Counted from the stretch's first letter, positions 40,385 to 50,025 are shown. The stretch is DNA of 64,000 nt from VXMO01 sp965219405 (GCA_965219405.1 OZ244736.1:1240001-1304000); one strand, 5' to 3'. Notes: generated from the sequence alone by a model not told the origin. Translations and numbers: made by a program.

Positions 40385-41224
40385 ATGACGGCAAAGATGA
40401 TCACGGCAAACGGCATTGAACAGTGCTATGAGACGACAGGCCCGGAGGGCGCCCCGTGGGTGACGCTTGTCCACGGCTCCGGAGACAACCGCAACGGTTG
40501 GTGGCTACAGGTTCCGGCGCTGGCGGAGTCTTTCCGCGTCCTGACATATGACGTGCGTGGACACGGGGACACTGAGACCCCGGAGGACGATTCGCTGAGC
40601 CAGATGACGTTCGTCGATGATCTTGCGGCCTTGCTGGACGGTTTGGGCATCGAGCGCACGGCGCTTATCGGCTATTCGATGGGCGGCGGCATTGTGCGCA
40701 ACTTTGCCGCGACACACCCGAATCGGGTGTGGGGCGCTGTGATATCCAACGGCGGCAGGCTCGACCCGCCACCACCCGCGAACGAGGAAGAAGCTAAGGC
40801 GGCGCAGGCGATGCGCGAAGAACGCATGGCCGGCATTCGCGCAGGTGGGATGAACTTTGTGTTTGAAGGCTGGCGCGAGCAGGTGTACACCCCCGAGTTT
40901 CTGGTCGCGCGGCCTGAGATCGTTGAGGCGCATTACGCGGTGACAACCGCAAACGACCCGGAGAAATATGTCCGTGTCATGGCAGGCATGGGCGGTCCGT
41001 CCGGCGTGGACGTGGCGAACATCACATCGCCCACGCTGATCATCGTTGGGGCAGGGGATCAGTACACCGGACCGGAGGCTGCGCAGGCGTTGGCGGAAGC
41101 CATGACCAGCACGCAGGCCGGCGTCGAAGTGTTTCCCACTCGACATGGCACGCCATTCGAGCGCCACAAAGAATACAATCGGACGCTCCTGGAATTCCTG
41201 AACGCGAACAAACCGGGGAACTAA
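40385..41224 (+). CDS. alpha/beta hydrolase
   Basis: A 279-residue esterase/lipase-fold protein. The oxyanion loop is VHGSGDNRNGWW, the nucleophile elbow GYSMGGGIVRNFAA, the acid near LIIVGAGDQYTGPEA, and the catalytic His FPTRHGTPFE. The substrate is unknown. It has an ATG start with GGGGGAGT upstream and is followed by a terminator. Confidence 0.88.
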   Translation: MTAKMITANGIEQCYETTGPEGAPWVTLVHGSGDNRNGWWLQVPALAESFRVLTYDVRGHGDTETPEDDSLSQMTFVDDLAALLDGLGIERTALIGYSMGGGIVRNFAATHPNRVWGAVISNGGRLDPPPPANEEEAKAAQAMREERMAGIRAGGMNFVFEGWREQVYTPEFLVARPEIVEAHYAVTTANDPEKYVRVMAGMGGPSGVDVANITSPTLIIVGAGDQYTGPEAAQALAEAMTSTQAGVEVFPTRHGTPFERHKEYNRTLLEFLNANKPGN

Positions 41225-41245
41225 CCAGGAACAACCCGCGAAACC

Positions 41246-41276
41246 AGCGGGCGGCCAGTGAGCCGCCCGCTCTTTC
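41246..41276 (+). terminator. terminator after the alpha/beta hydrolase gene
   Basis: Perfect 10-bp stem AGCGGGCGGC (41246-41255) with GCCGCCCGCT (41262-41271), loop CAGTGA, then CTTTCG. Confidence 0.7.
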
Positions 41277-41515
41277 GTCTGAGAGCGAAGCCGCGTGAAG
41301 CATCGTTAGTTTCCGCCTCAACCGGCTCCAGCCCTTGACAGCCCTTGATGCTGTTTTTCCGCGTCGACTCGTACAAAACAGCCCATATGACGGCGTTCTC
41401 CTTGACCCTTGTAATCCGATGGTTAGACTGGCCTGAATATCCGGCGCGGTGAAGGACGAAACCGCTCCGGGATAGGCGAGCACAGAGGGTGAATCGCACG
41501 GGGAGGGCGAAACCG

Positions 41516-42475
41516 ATGTGGGCATACATTGTGCGCCGGCTGTTGCTGGCACTACCGACACTCCTGGGCGTCACGGTCGTTGTCTTTCTGATCATGCGGA
41601 TTGCGCCGGGCGACCTGGCGCTGATGATAATTTGTGGGACAGGTGAGAGCTGTTCTTTCGATCCAGTTGCCCTCGCGAACATTCGAGAGGAACTCGGGCT
41701 GAATAGGCCGCTCTATGTCCAGTACTTTGATTGGCTGTTTGGCATCCTGACGCTGGACTTTGGCCGGTCGTTCTTCTACAACGCGGAGATGTCCACGCTA
41801 CTTGCGCGCAAAGCCCCGCTGAGCCTGCAAGTTGGGCTAATGGGTCTACTGTTCGGCAGCTTCCTGGGCATCGCAGGCGGAGTTATCGCGGCTCTTAAGC
41901 AGGACACGTTTACCGACTACTTAATTCGCGGCACTGCGATCCTCGGCATCTCCGTTCCGACATTCTGGAGCGGGATGATGCTCATCCTGATCTTTGTGCG
42001 GATGTTTGATTGGATTCCACGGCAGGGCTATATCCCCATCTGGGAAGACCCGATCGCCAACCTGGCGCAGCTGATGTGGCCCGCGCTGATTATCGGCCTC
42101 GGCTTCCTCATGGGGGTGCCGCTCCGCATGATGCGGGCAACCATGCTGGAGGTTATGCGTGAGGACTATGTGCGCACTGCGCGGTCCAAGGGACTCAAGG
42201 AGCGCGTCATCATCGTCCGCCATGCAATGCGCAATGCGCTCATCCCGGTGCTCACGCTGATTGGCATCTTCCTCCCGATCACGGTGACGGGACTCGTCGT
42301 GACGGAGCAGGTCTTTGGCCTGCCCGGCGTAGGTCGAATGATGGTGGACGCGATCAATCAGCGAGACTACCCGGTTGTCCAGCTTGTCGTGACACTTACC
42401 GGATTCGCCGTCGTGTTGGCGAATCTCGGAGTGGACATGCTGTACGGGTGGCTCGACCCTCGCATTCGCTACTAG
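41516..42475 (+). CDS. oligopeptide-type ABC permease (OppB/DppB), copy A
   Basis: A 319-residue permease: N-terminal helix MWAYIVRRLLLALPTLLGV, then RIAPGD, a periplasmic loop ending SFFYNAEM, and the EAA loop (MRATMLEVMREDYVRTARSK, then GL). Six membrane segments. It nearly duplicates the next gene in length and sequence, especially over the last two thirds. The start ATG at 41516 has GGGGAGGGCG. No ATPase or binding protein gene is adjacent. Confidence 0.88.
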   Translation: MWAYIVRRLLLALPTLLGVTVVVFLIMRIAPGDLALMIICGTGESCSFDPVALANIREELGLNRPLYVQYFDWLFGILTLDFGRSFFYNAEMSTLLARKAPLSLQVGLMGLLFGSFLGIAGGVIAALKQDTFTDYLIRGTAILGISVPTFWSGMMLILIFVRMFDWIPRQGYIPIWEDPIANLAQLMWPALIIGLGFLMGVPLRMMRATMLEVMREDYVRTARSKGLKERVIIVRHAMRNALIPVLTLIGIFLPITVTGLVVTEQVFGLPGVGRMMVDAINQRDYPVVQLVVTLTGFAVVLANLGVDMLYGWLDPRIRY

Positions 42476-42511
42476 CAGCAGCAGGATGCACAAGACACCC
42501 GAGGCAAAGAA

Positions 42512-42549
42512 AGCCAGCCCCCTGGGCCTTGCAGACCAGGGGGCTGGCT
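42512..42549. terminator. 14-bp hairpin between the duplicated permease genes
   Basis: AGCCAGCCCCCTGG (42512-42525) pairs perfectly with CCAGGGGGCTGGCT (42536-42549) around a 10-nt loop. No T-run follows on the plus strand, so it may attenuate or stabilise mRNA rather than terminate. T-rich sequence is on the minus-strand side (CTTTCTTT). Confidence 0.6.
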
Positions 42550-42706
42550 CCAAGTAATACGACCACGCGAACGAGCAAATGCTTGACACGGGTAGGGGGC
42601 ATCCATAGCATGGTGCGAAACACAGGCATTGGGTTGTGGCGCGAGCGGCGGCCCGAATGCTATTGAAACAGGCTGGCTGGTAGCCTACGGGGAGGGGCGA
42701 AAGCAG

Positions 42707-43666
42707 ATGTGGGCATATGTTATACGCCGTATGTTGTTGGCAGTGCCGACGATTTTTGGCGTGACCATCGTGGTCTTCCTGATCATGCGCATCGCGCCGG
42801 GCGACGTCGCCATCATGATGCTTGGCGGCGGCGAGGGCGGCGGCGGCATCGACCCTGAGGCGCTTGAGCGAATTCGCAACGACTTAGGCCTCAACAAACC
42901 GCTCTATGAACAGTATTTGGGTTGGATCTATGGGCTGTTCACGCTCGACTTTGGCAAGTCCTTCTTCTACAACGCCGATATGGATCGGCTGATTGCCAGG
43001 AAGGCGCCCCTTAGTCTCCAGGTCGGTTTGATGGGCCTCATCATCGGCAGCATCCTCGGTATTACCGGCGGTGTCATCGCAGCACTCAAGCAGGACACGT
43101 TCTTCGACTACCTCATTCGCGGACTTGCGATTCTCGGCATCTCCGTTCCAACGTTCTGGAGCGGAATGATGCTCATCCTGATATTCGTGCGCGTGTTCGA
43201 CTGGATTCCCCGACAAGGATACATCCCGATCTGGGAGGATCCGATTGCGAACCTGGCGCAGTTGATTTGGCCCGCGTTGATCATCGGCCTCGGATTCCTG
43301 ATGGGAGTACCGCTGCGCATGATGCGAGCAACGATGCTCGAGGTCATGCGGGAGGACTATATCCGTACGGCGCGAGCGAAGGGTCTCAAGGAACGCGTGA
43401 TTATCGTGCGACACGCCATGCGGAATGCGCTGATTCCAGTGCTCACCCTCATTGGTATCTTCCTGCCGATTACGGTGACGGGCCTCGTTGTTACGGAACA
43501 GGTCTTTGGCCTTCCGGGTATTGGCCGCATGATGGTGGACTCCATCAACCAGCGAGATTTCCCCGTCGTTCAGCTCGTTGTGACGCTTACCGGCTTTGCG
43601 GTTGTCGCTGCGAACCTGGGCGTGGATCTACTGTACGGTTGGCTTGATCCAAGGATTCGGTACTGA
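42707..43666 (+). CDS. oligopeptide-type ABC permease (OppB/DppB), copy B
   Basis: A 319-residue near-copy of the preceding permease (by eye about four residues in five are identical; the stretch from residue about 90 to the end is almost the same). Its start region MWAYVIRRMLLAVPTIFG has the same ribosome site GGGGAGGGG. The differences cluster in the N-terminal half, including a Gly-rich loop LGGGEGGGG where copy A has Cys residues. It forms an operon with the OppC-type gene. Confidence 0.9.
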   Translation: MWAYVIRRMLLAVPTIFGVTIVVFLIMRIAPGDVAIMMLGGGEGGGGIDPEALERIRNDLGLNKPLYEQYLGWIYGLFTLDFGKSFFYNADMDRLIARKAPLSLQVGLMGLIIGSILGITGGVIAALKQDTFFDYLIRGLAILGISVPTFWSGMMLILIFVRVFDWIPRQGYIPIWEDPIANLAQLIWPALIIGLGFLMGVPLRMMRATMLEVMREDYIRTARAKGLKERVIIVRHAMRNALIPVLTLIGIFLPITVTGLVVTEQVFGLPGIGRMMVDSINQRDFPVVQLVVTLTGFAVVAANLGVDLLYGWLDPRIRY

Positions 43667-43747
43667 CCGTCCGGCAGGCGTGTGAGAAGAGAACCAGCCG
43701 CGTTTAGGCTGAAAATCGAGTAGACGGCACTCAAGGGGAGCAAAGAG

Positions 43748-44683
43748 ATGGCGGCACAGACTGAAGCGGTCGCAGAGATTATCGGTCAAAGGCGACGGCG
43801 AAATATCCTACAGCGCAACTGGCTGCTCTGGAGGAGGCGACCTCTCGGATTAGTCGGCTTGGGATTGGTCGTAACGCTGATCCTTATGGCGGCAACTGCG
43901 CCGCTATGGCAGATTGCCACGTCCGCCGCCTCAAACTATGACGGCTTTATCGACTATCGCTACGCATCACAGATATCGGCACAATTGGTTCCGCCGAACG
44001 CTGAACACTGGTTGGGTGGAGACCGTTACGGGCGTGATCTGTTTACGAGGATTGTCTATGGTGCCCAAATCTCCCTGTACGTGGGCTTCGCGGTAGCGAT
44101 GGGAGCGGGAACCATTGCCGGCATCCTGGGAATCACGAGCGCGTACTTCGGCGGCTGGGTTGACCTGCTGGGTCAGCGCCTCGTTGACGTTCTCCAGGCA
44201 TTCCCGGGCCTGATTCTTGCGATGGCCATTATCGCCATCCTTCAGACCTTCAGCATTGAAGTGACGATCGTTGCAATATCAATCCCTGCACTTCCCGCCA
44301 TGATTCGCGTTGTGCGAGGACAGGCACTGTCCGTGACGAAAACGGACTATGTGCTGGCTGGGCGGACCATCGGAGCCAGCCATCTCCGGCTCATCTTCCG
44401 TTACGTCATGCCCAACTCAATGGCGCCGTGGATCATCGTTGTGACGGGTCGGCTGGGTTCTGCAATCACGACTGAGGCATCTTTGAGCTTCCTTGGTCTT
44501 GGAGTGCCTGAACCGCATCCCTCCTGGGGCGGCATGCTCAACGCCAGTGCTCTGGACTTCGCAGAGCTTGCTCCTCACATCATTGTGTTCCCCGGCCTCG
44601 CCCTCAGCATGGCGGTGTTCGGATTCAATGTGTTTGGAGACGCGCTCCGGGACGTGTTGGATCCGCGGCTGCGGGGACGCTGA
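43748..44683 (+). CDS. oligopeptide-type ABC permease (OppC/DppC)
   Basis: A 311-residue permease. The N-terminal cytoplasmic part (RRRRNILQRNWLLWRRRP) precedes helix LGLVGLGLVVTLILMAATAP, then HWLGGDRYGRDLFTRIVYGA and the EAA-type loop GRTIGASHLRLIFRYVMPNS. It pairs with one of the two OppB copies. The full importer also needs a binding protein and two ATPases, which are not in this cluster. Confidence 0.9.
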   Translation: MAAQTEAVAEIIGQRRRRNILQRNWLLWRRRPLGLVGLGLVVTLILMAATAPLWQIATSAASNYDGFIDYRYASQISAQLVPPNAEHWLGGDRYGRDLFTRIVYGAQISLYVGFAVAMGAGTIAGILGITSAYFGGWVDLLGQRLVDVLQAFPGLILAMAIIAILQTFSIEVTIVAISIPALPAMIRVVRGQALSVTKTDYVLAGRTIGASHLRLIFRYVMPNSMAPWIIVVTGRLGSAITTEASLSFLGLGVPEPHPSWGGMLNASALDFAELAPHIIVFPGLALSMAVFGFNVFGDALRDVLDPRLRGR

Positions 44684-44737
44684 TTCCCCCAAGAACGTAT
44701 CGATACATAATCGAGCGTCCGCAACGTCGACTATGAG

Positions 44738-44770
44738 AATGACCCCGGCACTTTAGCCGGGGTCATTTCC
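44738..44770 (+). terminator. terminator after the permease operon
   Basis: Stem AATGACCCCGGC (44738-44749) with GCCGGGGTCATT (44756-44767), loop ACTTTA, then TCC. It is a perfect 12-bp hairpin. It is weak in T but well placed 55 nt after oppC. Confidence 0.65.
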
Positions 44771-44834
44771 TGCTAAGGTGGAATACAGGGAGAGTGCCTG
44801 TTTTAATGACCAATGCAGTGAGGCCCTTTAACCT

Positions 44835-45824
44835 ATGAGACGGTTATTGGCTTTGGTGGCGGCGTTCCTCCTGGGAACACTTATCGTGTCCGGTTGCGAC
44901 GGGAACGATACCTACACGATCTACTTCCAGTCCGATCGCAGCGGAAACTGGGACATCTACTCCATACAGCATGACGGCACGATGGAAACGCAAGTCACTG
45001 ACCACACTTTGGATGACATTTATCCTGCCGTCAGCCCTGATGGAAGCAGGTTGGCGTTTGTCCGGCGTTCGGGCAATGCGACTGACGTCATCCTGGTGGA
45101 CACTGAAGAAGGCGATGAAATCAACCTCACCAATGGCCGGGCGGTCGGAACTATCGAGTCAATAACCTGGTACCCGGACGGGGAGCGGCTGCTCGTCACT
45201 ATTTCTAATCCAACTGTCGCATCCGGTCGTCCTCAGCTGTATTGGATGGGAGAAGAAGGTATGGCAGACGACGATACGGGCATGAACCTGCTCGGTCAGG
45301 ACACGGCCTATTCCTACCGGAATCCGCGCCTGAATGCGGATGGTGAGGAGATTGCGGTTTCGGCAGCCCTCTCACCGGAGGTTGTTGATGTTCACATACT
45401 CGACAGTGGGGGAAGGTTTATTCGTGTTATCCCGCAAGAAACCTTCCTGAGGCCAACGGGAGAATTCAGGGCGCCGAACTCCTCCGAGGATTACCCGGAG
45501 TACGCTCCAAATGGCCGGGACATCATTATGCAATCAAACGCATCTGCGACGACGAATCCCAGTAATGCCATTCACCTCTGGTATGTTTCGTCCCAGGGGC
45601 GGAGGAGCGCCGATCGCACGCCGGATGCGCCCTACAACAGTATGCACCCGTCATGGTCCACTGTGCTGGACGGCCAGACCATCGTCTTCGTGAGCAATCG
45701 TGAGGGTAACAATGAGCTTTACCTTTGGAGCCTGAGCGACGAGGCCGAGCCGGTTCGCCTCACCAACAATTCTGCCAATGACTCGAACCCCAGCTGGCTC
45801 AAGAATGATCCGGATGGCGACTAG
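44835..45824 (+). CDS. TolB-like beta-propeller lipoprotein
   Basis: A 329-residue exported lipoprotein. The signal ends in the lipobox LIVSGC. WD40/TolB-type blades follow: IYFQSDRSGNWDIYSI, YPAVSPDGSRLAFVRR, VSNREGNNELYLWSL, LTNNSANDSNPSW. TolB-like blades bind partners at the membrane surface. It follows the permease cluster's terminator on the same strand but need not belong to it. Confidence 0.8.
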   Translation: MRRLLALVAAFLLGTLIVSGCDGNDTYTIYFQSDRSGNWDIYSIQHDGTMETQVTDHTLDDIYPAVSPDGSRLAFVRRSGNATDVILVDTEEGDEINLTNGRAVGTIESITWYPDGERLLVTISNPTVASGRPQLYWMGEEGMADDDTGMNLLGQDTAYSYRNPRLNADGEEIAVSAALSPEVVDVHILDSGGRFIRVIPQETFLRPTGEFRAPNSSEDYPEYAPNGRDIIMQSNASATTNPSNAIHLWYVSSQGRRSADRTPDAPYNSMHPSWSTVLDGQTIVFVSNREGNNELYLWSLSDEAEPVRLTNNSANDSNPSWLKNDPDGD

Positions 45825-45841
45825 CCAGTCACTGATGTAGG

Positions 45842-46624
45842 CTATCGATCATCCCGATTCCAGCGAGTCAGACGGCGTTCGATGCCGTCAACCGCATAGT
45901 AGACACCGAGCCCAAGCAGGGCCATGGCTATCACGCCTGCGTACATTTCCTCATAGGCCAGGCGTCCCCACGATTCAACGAGGATGTAATATCCGAGCCC
46001 CTGTCGCGTGCCGAAACTCTCCACGAAAAACAGAACGGCGATAGAAACTCCGGTGCTGACACGGAGGGCGGTGAAGAGTCCCGGCAGAGATGCGGGCACG
46101 AAGACATATCGCAATAGTTGAAGTCGGTTCGCGCCGAGTGAGCGGACCGAAAGTACTAACTCCGGCCGCACGGTCCGGACCTCGTCGCGCACAAGGATCA
46201 GGATCTGGAAGAACAGGATGAGGGCGATCATTGTTACCTTGCTCACGTCGCCCAGTCCGAGCAAGAGCAGGATCACGGGAAGCGCGACGATCTTGGGAAT
46301 CGGGTAGCTGAGGTAGATGATGGGCGAAGACAGCGCGTAGAGCCTGTCGTTTGTGCCGAGGATGAGGCCCAGCGGCGCCGCAAGGGTTATTGAAATAGCG
46401 ATGGCAAGGATAACCCTATATGCGCTGGCAGCCGCATGTCCGAGCAATCCTTCATCGAGCTGATCGAAGAACGCCTGACCCACAGGCACAGGGCTTGGCA
46501 GGATCGTCGAATCCAGGACCCAGGACACCACCTGCCAAATAACCAGCACGCCCAGCACGACAGCCATGCCGCCGCCTAGCGTCGTAGCGCGACTCCGCAC
46601 CCGGCCAAGTGCCGATTCATTCAT
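45842..46624 (-). CDS. ABC transporter permease (SsuC/ThiX type)
   Basis: A 260-residue single-domain permease with six membrane segments: VLVIWQVVSWVLDSTILPSP, AYRVILAIAISITLAAPLGL, YLSYPIPKIVALPVILLLLGLG (core YPIPKIVALP), and the EAA motif ELVLSVRSLGANRLQLLRYV. This type imports sulfonates, nitrate, pyrimidines or thiamine precursors. It overlaps the ATPase gene by 4 nt. It is last in the minus-strand run that begins with tetR at 52123. Confidence 0.87.
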   Translation of the reverse strand: MNESALGRVRSRATTLGGGMAVVLGVLVIWQVVSWVLDSTILPSPVPVGQAFFDQLDEGLLGHAAASAYRVILAIAISITLAAPLGLILGTNDRLYALSSPIIYLSYPIPKIVALPVILLLLGLGDVSKVTMIALILFFQILILVRDEVRTVRPELVLSVRSLGANRLQLLRYVFVPASLPGLFTALRVSTGVSIAVLFFVESFGTRQGLGYYILVESWGRLAYEEMYAGVIAMALLGLGVYYAVDGIERRLTRWNRDDR

Positions 46625-47394
46625 CTTGAGGCCGCTGGTTCCGGAATTGCGTTAAGGCTGGCCTTCACCTCGACAGCACGTCTGATGAAATCATCGGAGC
46701 CAATAAAACCGTCTTGTCCCGCACCCGGATTATCGATAATGGTAGTCGGGGCGTCGGGCCCCACCCCCATGATGAGGATCTTGTTGCCAAGCATGACGGC
46801 CTCGTTGATGTCATGGGTGATGAGGACGGCACTCAGGCCGCGGGCAATGCCAAGATCAAGGGCCAGCAATTGCAGGGTTTCTCGAGTAAGAGCGTCAAGC
46901 GCGCTGAACGGCTCATCCATGAGCAGCAGTGTTGGTGAAACGGCCAATGTCCGGGCAATGGCAACGCGTTGCTTCTGCCCACCGGAGAGTTGGCCGGGGA
47001 AACGCTTTGACAGATCTCCCAACCCCAGGCGATCCAACCAGGACTGGGCCTCGGCCCGCCACTGACGGCCAGGGACACCTCGAAGCCGCAGCCCCATGCC
47101 GACGTTGTTTAGTGCCGTTTGCCATGGCAAGAGGCCATGATCCTGCAGGATCAGCCCGATGTCGCGGCGGGGGCCGGTTATGGCCTCTCCGGCAACGGTT
47201 ACATCACCGCTGTCAGGAAGGCGCAGGCCGGCAAGGATGTAGAGCAGGGTCGTCTTGCCACATCCCGACGGGCCGATGACCGTCCACGATTCACCTGCAG
47301 ACATCTCCCAGGAGAATTCCCGAAGAACCGCTTTGCCCCCGGGGTACGCGAATGTCACGTCCCCGAGGGCCGCAATTGGCTCTTGGTCAGACAT
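46621..47394 (-). CDS. ABC transporter ATPase (SsuB/TauB type)
   Basis: A 257-residue ATPase: Walker A GPSGCGKTTLLYILAGL, signature LSGGQKQRVAIARTL, Walker B LLLMDEPFSALD, and His in VLITHDINEAV. It couples to the permease that follows and the lipoprotein that precedes it. All catalytic residues are intact. Confidence 0.9.
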   Translation of the reverse strand: MSDQEPIAALGDVTFAYPGGKAVLREFSWEMSAGESWTVIGPSGCGKTTLLYILAGLRLPDSGDVTVAGEAITGPRRDIGLILQDHGLLPWQTALNNVGMGLRLRGVPGRQWRAEAQSWLDRLGLGDLSKRFPGQLSGGQKQRVAIARTLAVSPTLLLMDEPFSALDALTRETLQLLALDLGIARGLSAVLITHDINEAVMLGNKILIMGVGPDAPTTIIDNPGAGQDGFIGSDDFIRRAVEVKASLNAIPEPAASR

Positions 47395-47427
47395 TGCCTG
47401 CCTGCCGCCGTGTGCGCCGGGCCATAT

Positions 47428-48441
47428 CTACGGAATGAAACGTGGATGTACCCAGCGGCCGTACTCGCTTATCTCCTCGATCAGGCCCTTTTCGAGGAGC
47501 CATTCAGAGGCCTGCTGCGTTTCAGCCGCCGTTGGAACATCATTGCTGGGGAATGGCGGCACGTTGAAGATTCCAACAAGGAATTCCGGCAGGCGCGCCT
47601 TCTCCGGCAGGAGGTAGGCGTATTGGTCCGGATTTGCATTGATTCGCTGGACGGCCTCCTCGTGAACTGCAAGGAACTTCTTCACGTTTTCCTCGTGATC
47701 CACCAGGTAATCGACGTTGAACTCCATCACGCTCATGCCTAGAAGGCTTTGCCGATCATCAAGGATGACCGTTCCACCTGCGTTGACGGCAAGCGTGATT
47801 AGCGGTTCCGGCAGCACCGCCGCGTCGAGCTGACCCTGTGACAGCAGCTCCATGCGGACAGGGATGGCTGCCACTTCCGTCTTCTCAACGGAATCGCGGG
47901 AGAGTCCTGCGTCGTCAAGGTACTTGTCAAGGTGGTATTCAATCAGGGAGTTGGTGGAGATGCCAACACTCCTGCCCTCCAGGTCTGCGGCAGACTCGAT
48001 ACCGCTGTCCGCTCCGGCAACAAGGGCAATCATCGCCACGTCAGCGGTCGCGCGGTATGTCGTTTTGACTATGGAAACGTTGTGGTTCTCGCCGTTGATT
48101 AGCCCTGTGGCGATCAGATCGGCCAATTGGCCGTCAATGGCGCCGGTTTCAAGCGCAACGTTGCGGTCTCGGGCGCTGCTGAACGTTTCAAATGTAACGT
48201 TCAGGCCGGCGGCCTCGAACAGGCCCTCTTCCTCCGCGAGATAGAACGGCACGCTGTCAATAATTGGCAGCAGCCCCACTCGGATGGGTGTGTCGTCTAC
48301 CACAGGCGTCGGTGTGTTGGGCACCGTCGTTGGGGCAGGCGTTGGTGTATCTTCCGCAAAAGCATCGCACGCCATGCCAAGAATAGTGATGGCCGCCATC
48401 GCAAGAATGGCAAGAACCCAACCCAAGCGACTTGGTTTCAC
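47428..48441 (-). CDS. NMT1/THI5-like solute-binding lipoprotein
   Basis: A 337-residue lipoprotein: signal with lipobox ILGMAC, then a Thr/Pro linker and a periplasmic-binding fold (IRVGLLPIIDSVPFYLAEEE, RNVALETGAIDGQLADLIAT, and LEGRSVGISTNSLIEYHLDK). NMT1-like proteins bind small aromatic or heterocyclic ligands such as formylpyrimidine, sulfonates or nitrate. It starts 2 nt after the UbiX stop, so its ligand is plausibly linked to aromatic metabolism. The importer is complete: binding protein, ATPase, permease. Confidence 0.85.
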   Translation of the reverse strand: MKPSRLGWVLAILAMAAITILGMACDAFAEDTPTPAPTTVPNTPTPVVDDTPIRVGLLPIIDSVPFYLAEEEGLFEAAGLNVTFETFSSARDRNVALETGAIDGQLADLIATGLINGENHNVSIVKTTYRATADVAMIALVAGADSGIESAADLEGRSVGISTNSLIEYHLDKYLDDAGLSRDSVEKTEVAAIPVRMELLSQGQLDAAVLPEPLITLAVNAGGTVILDDRQSLLGMSVMEFNVDYLVDHEENVKKFLAVHEEAVQRINANPDQYAYLLPEKARLPEFLVGIFNVPPFPSNDVPTAAETQQASEWLLEKGLIEEISEYGRWVHPRFIP

Positions 48442-48443
48442 GA

Positions 48444-49118
48444 CTAGTCCTCCTCAAAGTCCATGTCTTCGGCTTCTTTGTCCGCAAGATGATTGAGTGC
48501 CCCGTTACTGCCCATCCCCTGGTATTGCAGGGAATCGGGCAGCGGGAATGTTGCTGAATCAATGGTGTTGAGCGCTCGAGCCGCGAAGTAATCAACGACC
48601 TCATCGACCGCTCGTGGCCGCAAGTAAAAGGCAGGGGCGGGCATCAGAATTGTTGCGCCCAGTTCCGCCAGTCGCTTCATGTTGTCTAGGTGGATGGCGG
48701 ACAAGGGCGATTCACGGGGGATGAGCACCAGCGGACGACGCTCCTTGATGGTCACGTCTGCCGCGCGGCGCAGAAGATTATCGCCGAGGCCGTGTGAGAT
48801 GGCCGCCACCGTCGCCATGCTGCACGCGGCGACAATCATGCCACGTGTCGGGATTCCACCGCTCGCTATCGGCGCGCCAAGTTGATTGGACGTGTAGAAG
48901 GAAAAGCATTTATTAGCCGACCACTCCTCAAGCGCCCGCGAGAACGGCTTATCCATCTCCTGCGCCCATACCTGACGCCCGCCGGACGTTATGGTACAGA
49001 CCACGGGCGCCTGGGCATCCAACAACGTGTCGATGATGCGCTTTGCGATGGCCGCTCCACTGCCGCCGGAAATACCGACGACCACGGGCCATTGCTGTGT
49101 CTGTGATCTAGGCTGCAT
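48444..49118 (-). CDS. ubiX: UbiX-like flavin prenyltransferase
   Basis: About 224 residues with the flavin-prenyl fold: VVGISGGSGAAIAKRII binds flavin; TSNQLGAPIASGG and ACSMATVAAISHGLGDNLLRRAADVTIKERRPL (cores CSMATVAAISHG and DNLLRRAADVTIKE) complete the family pattern. It makes prenylated FMN, the cofactor of UbiD. The start ATG at 49118 overlaps the ubiA stop by 11 nt. A small C-terminal acidic tail EEDAE... (AEDMDFEED) is extra. It lies between ubiA and the importer genes. Confidence 0.9.
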   Translation of the reverse strand: MQPRSQTQQWPVVVGISGGSGAAIAKRIIDTLLDAQAPVVCTITSGGRQVWAQEMDKPFSRALEEWSANKCFSFYTSNQLGAPIASGGIPTRGMIVAACSMATVAAISHGLGDNLLRRAADVTIKERRPLVLIPRESPLSAIHLDNMKRLAELGATILMPAPAFYLRPRAVDEVVDYFAARALNTIDSATFPLPDSLQYQGMGSNGALNHLADKEAEDMDFEED

Positions 49119-50025
49119 ATCCGTTACCCGGCTCCATGAGGACTGCGACCGCCGTACAGACAAAGACGATGATGGCAATGACGCCGTTGATGTTGAAGAA
49201 GGCTACGCCGACACGGGATAAGTCATCGGCCTTGACGAGCGAGTGCTCCCACGCCAGCAGCGCAGCAGCGATCGCGACACCGATGTAGTACGGCCACGCG
49301 AGGCTCATCATCACTCCAAGCGCAACAAGGGATGCAATGGTTACCAGATGCGTAACCCGCGCCCACCGGAGGGCTGCGGCGATGCCCCACTTAACCGGTA
49401 TTGTGTGAATCTTGCGTGGAATATCGAAATCGTAGTCCATGCATTGATAGATGAGATCGAATCCGGCTACCCAAGTCGTCACGGCAAGCGCGAGCACGAC
49501 GGCCTCAAGCGGCAATTCTCCGGAAACGCCGATCCAGCCGCCCGCAGGCGCGATGCCGTCAGCGAATCCAAGCCAATAGTGTCCTGTCCATGTGAATCGC
49601 TTGGCATAGGAATATGTGATGACAATAATGGCCGCGACGGGTGCGAGTATGAGCGCAAGAGTGTTCAGCATGTATGCGGCAAAGCAGAAGATCACGAGGC
49701 TGACGATCAACATGCCAAGCATGTCCGAGGGGCGCAGCAGCTTGATCGGCAGGGCGCGCATCGCCGTGCGCGGATTTTCCGCGTCCATCTCCCGGTCGAT
49801 GAGCCGGTTTGCGCTCATGGCGACGGTGCGGGCGGCCACCATCGCCACCGTAATCCAGATGAATTGTGAGAGCGTCGGCCACCCGCCCGCAGCAAGGATC
49901 ATGCCGAGGTAGGCGAAGGGCAGAGCGAAAATCGAGTGTTCGAACCGGATAGAATCGAGCATGATGCCAAGGCGGCCCATAGCGGACCATGGGCGCGGGA
50001 GCGGAGGGCGACCGACGGAATCCAT
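49108..50025 (-). CDS. ubiA: UbiA-family aromatic prenyltransferase
   Basis: A 305-residue membrane enzyme with about eight helices. Two Asp-rich motifs are present: NRLIDREMDAENPRT (NxxxDxxxD) and YQCMDYDFDIPRKI. Together they bind the prenyl diphosphate-Mg. It attaches an isoprenoid chain to an aromatic acid in a quinone-type pathway. Close homologues also serve in futalosine-route menaquinone synthesis (MqnP), so the exact acceptor is not decided. The ATG overlaps the ubiD stop by 1 nt. Confidence 0.88.
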   Translation of the reverse strand: MDSVGRPPLPRPWSAMGRLGIMLDSIRFEHSIFALPFAYLGMILAAGGWPTLSQFIWITVAMVAARTVAMSANRLIDREMDAENPRTAMRALPIKLLRPSDMLGMLIVSLVIFCFAAYMLNTLALILAPVAAIIVITYSYAKRFTWTGHYWLGFADGIAPAGGWIGVSGELPLEAVVLALAVTTWVAGFDLIYQCMDYDFDIPRKIHTIPVKWGIAAALRWARVTHLVTIASLVALGVMMSLAWPYYIGVAIAAALLAWEHSLVKADDLSRVGVAFFNINGVIAIIVFVCTAVAVLMEPGNGYAA

